NCBI GenBank assembly: GCA_022818135.1
Contig: JAFMSR010000017.1
Span: forward strand, 6,744,577-6,808,576
Direction: 5' to 3'
Origin: Saxidomus purpurata
Lineage: Eukaryota > Mollusca > Bivalvia > Venerida > Veneridae
Length of the DNA stretch: 64,000 nucleotides
Below are positions 58,055 through 64,000 of this stretch, one piece after another. Every line of letters begins with the position of its first letter. Position 1 is the first letter of the stretch. Below the pieces are notes generated by a model. It searched no databases, had not been told where the DNA came from, and saw nothing but the letters and a program-made list of their open reading frames with translations. A program made the position numbers and the translations under genes.

Positions 58055-60180
58055 GAAGTACGCTGAAACGTGTTATTATTATGCCAACAACCGATTTGAC
58101 GAAAATACTGGAAATATTAATTGGATGTCTTGTGAAAATCAACAACCATATCAGGTCTACCAAATGTGCTCACTATTTCCCAAGGATGGGGACAAAGGTG
58201 CATAACTTAGAGCTGCCGTTTATCAGACGTAAGTGCAATGGTTGTACGGCACATGTTCTGACAATGTCACCTTGTTATTGACGCTATTGGCCACCTACTT
58301 ACAAACGTATCTCTTTTGTATAGCCAATATATAAAGGTACCATTTGCAATAACAGTTGCAACAAAACATCTAGCAATTGAGCATTAGTCATGTTCTAATT
58401 TGGAAATTCGCATCGTGCTTACACCGAACTGACAAAGACACACTTACAAGTAGTTGTTTGAGGAAAGTAAAAAACACCACCTCTAGAGTAATAATTGTAT
58501 TAAACATTATTCTGCAACACACGAAACTATTAGAGTAACACTAGTTGCAGACTTACGAAATGATTAATTGCTTTCTTTTTATGTTTTAGAGTGTCGGGAA
58601 AATGCTTCCACTCACCCTGTTGCACTCGCAAATGTTGTGGTAATGTCTCGTGTGCATTTGGGATGTCAAACGAAATTTCAACATGTTCAATTTCAATTTC
58701 AATAACGAAGGTCCCATAACTTTTACTTTTATTGTAACGAAATAAGTAACTGATAATTAAAGGCAACATAATCATCAAAACATCACTGTAGCAATAAAAG
58801 TCACAAATGTAATTGCAGTTTAACGCTCGAAACATATGGTGTGAAAGTTGTATTTAAATGAACCATTTGCATTTCTGTATGTTAATGTTATGAATGTATA
58901 CAAAATTTGTCAGTGGAATTTATTGAAATTGTTATAACTTATAAAGATACCGTACGTATCCTCTATCACGGTACTATGTAAACGAGTTTATTCGAAAATG
59001 GATAGAATTGAATACAAAATCAGAAGGCCTTGCAGTGATTTTTTTCTACAAAAATAAATATTTGCAATATGAATTATTATATGGTAAATAACAAAAAAAA
59101 ATATCAATAAAAATCGATTAACATTAGTGTCTAAAAGATTGGCCTGTCTGAAACTGCGCAACATCGTTCCCGGACATTCATTCGCGCCATGCTTTTCAAA
59201 GTTGATCAAATATGTAAGTTATGTGTTAATTTCGGTGTGCCAAGACGTGTACCAAAGCTGAATGAGCAAATAACCAGTAACTCTTTCCCGCCAATATTTC
59301 CACGTGCAAAGTGCAAAAAATGTGTACAGCCAAGGTGCCAAGCTACTGAACCGTCACGGTTGAATAATTTTGTCATATATGCACGTCTTATATGGCCAAA
59401 TATTTGCATGCATAATTTCACATCAATACTTTCGGTTTTAAAAAGTGACATGTTTTCTAAGCCTCGAAAAGTATACTTATTTTCACTCGAAAATTCAGTA
59501 TTCCGTCCATTTTTGATAGAGAGTACTTTCATCATAAACCAACTGATAATAGATGAATCGGTCCATCAAAATTAAAATCAAACAGGTTTTATGTATCCCT
59601 AAACTAATAAGCACCCAGTTTAAATAACTCTGTTATTCACTGGTACTTTAGCAAACGTGTCCTTTCATTCTGAAATTTCGTGCTGAACGATGTCGTGTTT
59701 TTAAAGTGTCTCTATCGCCTGAATGCTAACTCAATTATGTAAATGTAGGAGTTTCTTTACAAGTGTAAAGAATCTCTGTTAATATTGCAAATATTATAAT
59801 GTATTTGACGTGTTGATTTGAATTGAACACAACTTTTTCGTAAAAGAACAGAAACAATTGGGATGCAGCATTTTTGCATTCATTGAGAAAAAAAAACAAC
59901 ATGTATTCTTCGCTCAAAAAATATGTTAATTTGAGAGACGATTTTATCGCACTAACCATAAAGATCCACTTTAATATGTAGAAACTCTGACACCTATACC
60001 GAGCCTATATTATTATTAATAAGTACAACTTTTGCAACCAGATAGAGATATCTGCTCGTACTTAGAATATATTCTTAGCCGTTTCTTACGTTTAGTTTCC
60101 GCAGCCGTAAATCAAACCAACTTTGTATATAAAAGCTTGACTTTATCAAGACCCCGTAGCGTTACAATCTACAAATGGGG
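58055..60180. other. Mostly unrecognised; ORF at 59189-59575
   Basis: The plus frame 59189-59575 (128 codons) has Cys pairs (ICKLCV, AKCKKCVQPRC) that could bind metal, but no recognised fold. The minus frame over the same region (59206-59535) is its shadow or the reverse. A frame at 58081-58281 is also unassigned. Confidence 0.25.
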
Positions 60181-60181
60181 A

Positions 60182-60615
60182 ACGGATATTTGCAAGGATG
60201 TTCACAGGTTAAAACTTAGTTATTTTAGAGCTCGATTTATCGAAATGTTTTACGGCTTTTATAATCTTGTTTTATACTGACATCTGTCTCTTTTTTCATC
60301 GTTAAATACCAATCCACTGAAATACATATTATGATAGATTTCACATGTTTCTTCTACACCTGTTTTAATTTAAAAAACAATAATAAATGCGATTTTACGT
60401 CCCTCAAATCCATCTTTCTGAGTCTTTGTTCGTACGTCAATCAGCTGTCGCTGTTGTTGAGTCGTTCCTTAAAGGGATTATCCTTACATCAAGCGGTGTA
60501 TTTCACCTTAACATATTTGATGTGTTCAATGAACGCAAACTAATATATAAATTAATTTTATAAAACAACATATATTAAAAAATGCCCAATTTTAGCATAA
60601 ATTATCACCATAAAA
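60182..60615. repeat. Segmental duplication, left copy
   Basis: Matches 63560-64000 in the same orientation, offset by about 3,378 bp, starting at ACGGATATTTGCAAGGATG. Includes the first part of a TTAA MITE. Confidence 0.88.
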
Positions 60616-60816
60616 GCCTTCAGAAAAACATCTAATCCATTTCTATTATACAACAGCAACTAAACGGTTTATGGTACCGCATTATATTTCTAAATGCTGA
60701 TTTTACCGAAACTGACTTATAGCTAAGCGTTGTTGTAAAGTAATGACACTTGCAAATATTCTATTATTTATGATTTAAAGTTATTTAGTTTGACACTAGT
60801 TAAAGTGAGTGTCCCT
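60473..60816. mobile_element. TTAA-flanked MITE, full length
   Basis: 344 bp between TTAA (60469-60472) and TTAA (60817-60820). Ends AGGGATTATCCTTACATC and GAGTGTCCCT. Confidence 0.82.
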
Positions 60817-60819
60817 TTA

Positions 60820-62600
60820 ATGTCTTATCATCCGAGGTTTGCTCATTGAAACAATTTAGAAGATTTAATCTCTTCTGCTTTCTACACCAGTTTTAATTAT
60901 AAAAAATCATAAATGCGATTTTATGTCCCTCAAATCCCATCATCTTTCTTTAAGCTAAACTGTCCGATGCAACTGTCACGGTTGAAACGTGCCTCAACCA
61001 TCATCCCCCAAAACCTCCGTATGATGATATCTGTTCTGTTGTTACTGTACTGCATGTCAGCACGGGCTGTATGTGTAAAAATTAATTGAACACGAAGACA
61101 TTTTTCTGTATCGACTAATGAGTCAAAGAAGACGAATTCATCGCCACGTGCTTCCCCTGTCCTCATGCAGTCTGTAATTATTTTCAAACGATGTTTTAAT
61201 GTGTCTTTTATTGAAACTATTTCGAAGAATATATCTCTGCTGCTTTCTACACAAGTTATGATTAAAGATTAATCATAAATACGAATTTATGTTCTTCAAA
61301 TCATATAATCTTTCTTCCAAGCTGCTCGCTCTGAGATTTTTTTGATAAAAATCAAAGTTATAAAAACTGTGTGAAATTAACATATATTAGAAAAATAGTC
61401 ATTTAAAAAGGTTCTAGTATAAATTCCAATCACGTGTTTCTGAATTTTTGAAATGATACGCTACCAAATAATAAAAAAAAAAAACATTGCAAACGCTTTT
61501 GAAATTTTAATGATATAGTGTAGCTGTGCAGTAAAACAAGCATTTTCAGTCAAGTTTTGCGGAATTCCTTCCTAGATATTTTAGCTTAAATATTGCTAAT
61601 AGCCTTTGGTTTTGTATTTATGTATTGGTATGTCATTTATACTAACTTATATTTTTCAACGGCAACCGAGAGCGAGCAACTTTAAGATATTAGATGAAAC
61701 GTCTATTGTTGTCACTATTGTTGAAATGTGCCTCAACCCTCATGCCCGCAATCTCTCTGTGATAATATCTGTGCTGTACTGCTTCTCAGCACGAGCTGTA
61801 CGTGAATAAGCTTCTCCAACTCGATTAATTGAACACGAAGACATTTTTCTATGTTGTCGTTTGAGTTTTAAGAAAACGAATTCATCGACACGTGCTTTCC
61901 CTGTCCTCATGCAGTCTGTTTTTTGTTTTTTTTTCAAGCGATTTCTTAAAGTCTCTTTATCCGAGGTTTTCTCGTCGAAACAATTATTATAATAAGAATG
62001 ATATATCTCTTCTGCTTTCTACACAAGTTTTGAATACAACATAATCATAAAAAACGAATTTATTTCTCTCAAATCCCATAATATTTCTTTCAAGCTGCTC
62101 GCTCTCAGATTTTGGTAAAAAAATAAAGTTATTCAAACTGTGTGAAAATGACGTATATTAGAACTGTAGTCCAGTAAAAATGTTCGAGTATAAATTCCCA
62201 TCACGTAGATTTAAAATAATAAGCTTCCAAATAATAAAGTGTAGCTGAGCCGTATTAGCAGCATTTTCAATCGATTATTGCAAATTCCTTCCTAGATTTT
62301 TAGCTATAATGTTTCTTATTAGCCTTTGGTTTTATATTTATGAATCAGTAGAATCCATGTCATTGATAAAACAATATTTCGTTCAAGGGCAACCGAGAGC
62401 GAGCAAGGGTTAAACAGAAGGAGCTTTATCTGTAAAAGCTTCTCCCACTCGATTAATTGAACACGAATACATGTACTTTCTGTGTCATCTGTTCGAGTTT
62501 TTAGAAGACAAACTGCCCCTGTCCTCATGCAAACGATGTTTTAATGTCTCTTCCTCCTAGATTTGCTCATTGAAACAAATTACATGTAGAAGAATATATC
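60820..62600. repeat. Diverged tandem repeat, about three units of 370-770 bp
   Basis: The motifs AATTGAACACGAAGACATTT (61085, 61829; related at 62456), CCCTGTCCTCATGCAGTCTG (61157, 61900; shortened at 62518) and ATCTCTTCTGCTTTCTACAC (about 60870, 61230, 62010, 62600) recur in order. Minus-strand frames at 60930-61187, 61740-61937 and 62319-62528 share CMRTGxAR and RVQLI peptides and so are the same decayed sequence, not separate genes. Confidence 0.7.
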
Positions 62601-62852
62601 TCTTCAGCTTTCTGCACTACAAATTGTATGAGATTTATTTATACTTCGAACCATAGGAAATTTTACATCCTCCCTAGCCCTGTTCGTTGATACTTTCATT
62701 GTGGACCACTATTTATCGCCGATGATATGACTGTTTACAGACACGTAAGTCGTCGAAGGATTCTTTGAGATACTAGTAATCATTGTGTTGTGGTCTGCGT
62801 ACTGCCGTCTGTATGGTCAGTGTGGATTTGAAATCGAGATTCTTGGTGATTT

Positions 62853-62869
62853 ACCCCCCCCCCCCCCAC
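62853..62869. repeat. Poly-C run
   Basis: About 16 consecutive C followed by ACCACCACACACG; low complexity. Confidence 0.9.
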
Positions 62870-63112
62870 CACCACACACGTACCTCGCCCCATTTTACTA
62901 GTTGGTTGCATTCTTCCTTGTGGATTATAGTTATTCTTTAGATAGATATATGGTCTTTATAACATATTCCGTAGATAAAAGTATTGCTTTCCATGCACTT
63001 CTAGTAAAACACTTTCCTCGCAGATGACCTCGTTCCTTCGACACATCACTGCCTGATGTCTACTAGGTTTTGGCACCACACTTTAAAACGTAGATAATTG
63101 CGATGTTTTTTA

Positions 63113-63555
63113 AACCCCCGAAACGAAGTTTGGGGGTATATAGGAGTCACCAGGCGTTGGTCGGTCGGTCGGTTGCTATTTTCTTTTCCGGACCATAACT
63201 TGAAAACTACTGGTTGAAATTCAAGAGAGGAAGTACAGTGCACACGAACCATAACTCCATCTTGCCTAAATACAGAGTAAATGCCCTTTGTTATTTTCCT
63301 TGTCCGGAGCAGTACTCGGAAATTACTGGGTTAGAATTCAATACAACGTCATACAATGGTCAAGCACAATATAAGGAGTTGTAACGTACACCATAACTCT
63401 CATCTTAAGTTTTTACAGAGTTTTTGCCTTTTGTTACATTTTCTTGTCCAGAGAATGAATTAAAAAATACCAGTTTGAATTCAATACAACTTGATACAAT
63501 GGCCAGGCACAGTGAGAAGAAGGGCAGTGTACAAGAACCATAACTATTTCTGACA
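63113..63555 (+). repeat. Dispersed CCCCCGAA repeat, partial copy
   Basis: Starts CCCCCGAAACGAAGTTTGGG with TATATAGGAGTCACC and GGTCGGTCGGTC. About two and a half tandem units, then cut off where the segmental duplication begins (63560). Confidence 0.8.
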
Positions 63556-63559
63556 AATT

Positions 63560-64000
63560 ACGGATATTTGCAAGGATGTTTACAGGTTAAAACTTAGTTA
63601 TTTTAGAGCTCGATTTATCGAAATGTTTTACGGCTTTTATAATCTTGTTTTATACTGACATTTGTCTCTTTTTTCAACTTTAAATACCAATCCACTGAAA
63701 TACATATTATGATAGATTTCACATGTTTTTCTACACCTGTTTTAATTTAAAAAAAAAAACAATGAAAAATGCGATTTTACGTCCCTCAAATCCATCTATC
63801 ATTGTCTTCGTTCGTACGTCAATCAGCTGTGGCTGTTGTTGAGTCGTTCCTTAAAGGGAATATCCCTACATCAAGCAGAGTATTTCACCTTAACATACAT
63901 GTATACGATGTGTTCAATGAACGCAAACTAATATATATCAATTTTATAGAACAACATATATTAAAAAATGCCCCATTTTAGCACAAATTATCACTATCAA
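63560..64000. repeat. Segmental duplication, right copy (runs off window)
   Basis: The copy of 60182-60615, including the start of the same MITE after TTAA at 63851-63854. It continues past the window. Confidence 0.88.

Noticed and set aside
60930..62528. Three minus-strand ORFs as a small gene family
   Set aside because: They share peptides only because the DNA is a diverged tandem repeat; starts, lengths and frames differ, and there is no splice or promoter support.

Overview
This is nuclear DNA of an animal, most likely a bivalve mollusc. It is AT-rich, has intron-containing genes with TATA boxes and AATAAA signals, and is full of decayed non-LTR retrotransposons and MITEs. Two dispersed repeat families also look bivalve-like: one with AGCTCACCTGG / CAGGTGAGC ends and a GGCCCTCTTGTTT tail, and one beginning CCCCCGAA with a TATATAGGAGTCACC motif. 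The species cannot be read from the window. There are no bacterial operons, CRISPR arrays, rRNA genes or complete tRNA genes.

The main content lies at 5.2-29.3 kb: three copies of one unrecognised gene family for a secreted protein. Each copy has a TATA box (TATAAAAG), a short first exon encoding a signal peptide (core WVCVVLTSSFI or LVCVVLTSSFI) that ends in phase 1 at a GTAAG donor, and one or more second-type exons that begin in phase 1 after ...AATCCAG or a close variant. Gene 1 (+, 5640-9663) has one such exon with a premature TGA. Gene 2 (-, 18829-14735) has two, with stops in both. Gene 3 (+, 19337-28955) has five and is open throughout. Four of the five are exactly 393 bp with phase-1 borders and a GAG|GTAATT donor, and the fifth is terminal. 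Spliced in order they predict a protein of about 672 residues made of five nearly identical 131-residue repeats. Genes 1 and 2 lie tail to tail as a large palindrome. Genes 2 and 3 lie head to head across a 0.5 kb divergent promoter.

The donor of the internal exons appears to come from intron 1. The sequence just after the exon end matches intron 1 around GAGGTTATTTAACAGTG, so a tandem duplication that fused exon 2 to intron 1 seems to have produced a new internal exon, which was then amplified with a period of about 1.48 kb.

The rest is mobile-element country. 0.4-1.4 kb: a hAT-like foldback element with an 8-bp target duplication. 2.3-4.8 kb: a LINE interrupted by a TTAA-flanked MITE. 10.3 and 14.0 kb: PIF/Harbinger transposase pieces. 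12.0, 20.5, 30.6 and 49.5 kb: further LINE remnants. Six copies of one 3'-anchored, 5'-truncated retroelement sit at 7.5, 21.8, 32.5, 36.4, 39.05 and 51.3 kb. A TTAA-flanked MITE family is spread throughout. 46.25-46.84 kb: a terminal-inverted-repeat element whose body is an inverted array of a CG-palindrome satellite. Possible host gene fragments outside the family are few: a basic Ser/Pro-rich ORF (42.8-43.2 kb), a frameshifted C2H2 zinc-finger remnant (43.7-44.0 kb) and unrecognised ORFs at 47.8, 58.0 and 59.2 kb. The right end (60.2-64 kb) is a segmental duplication around a decayed tandem repeat.
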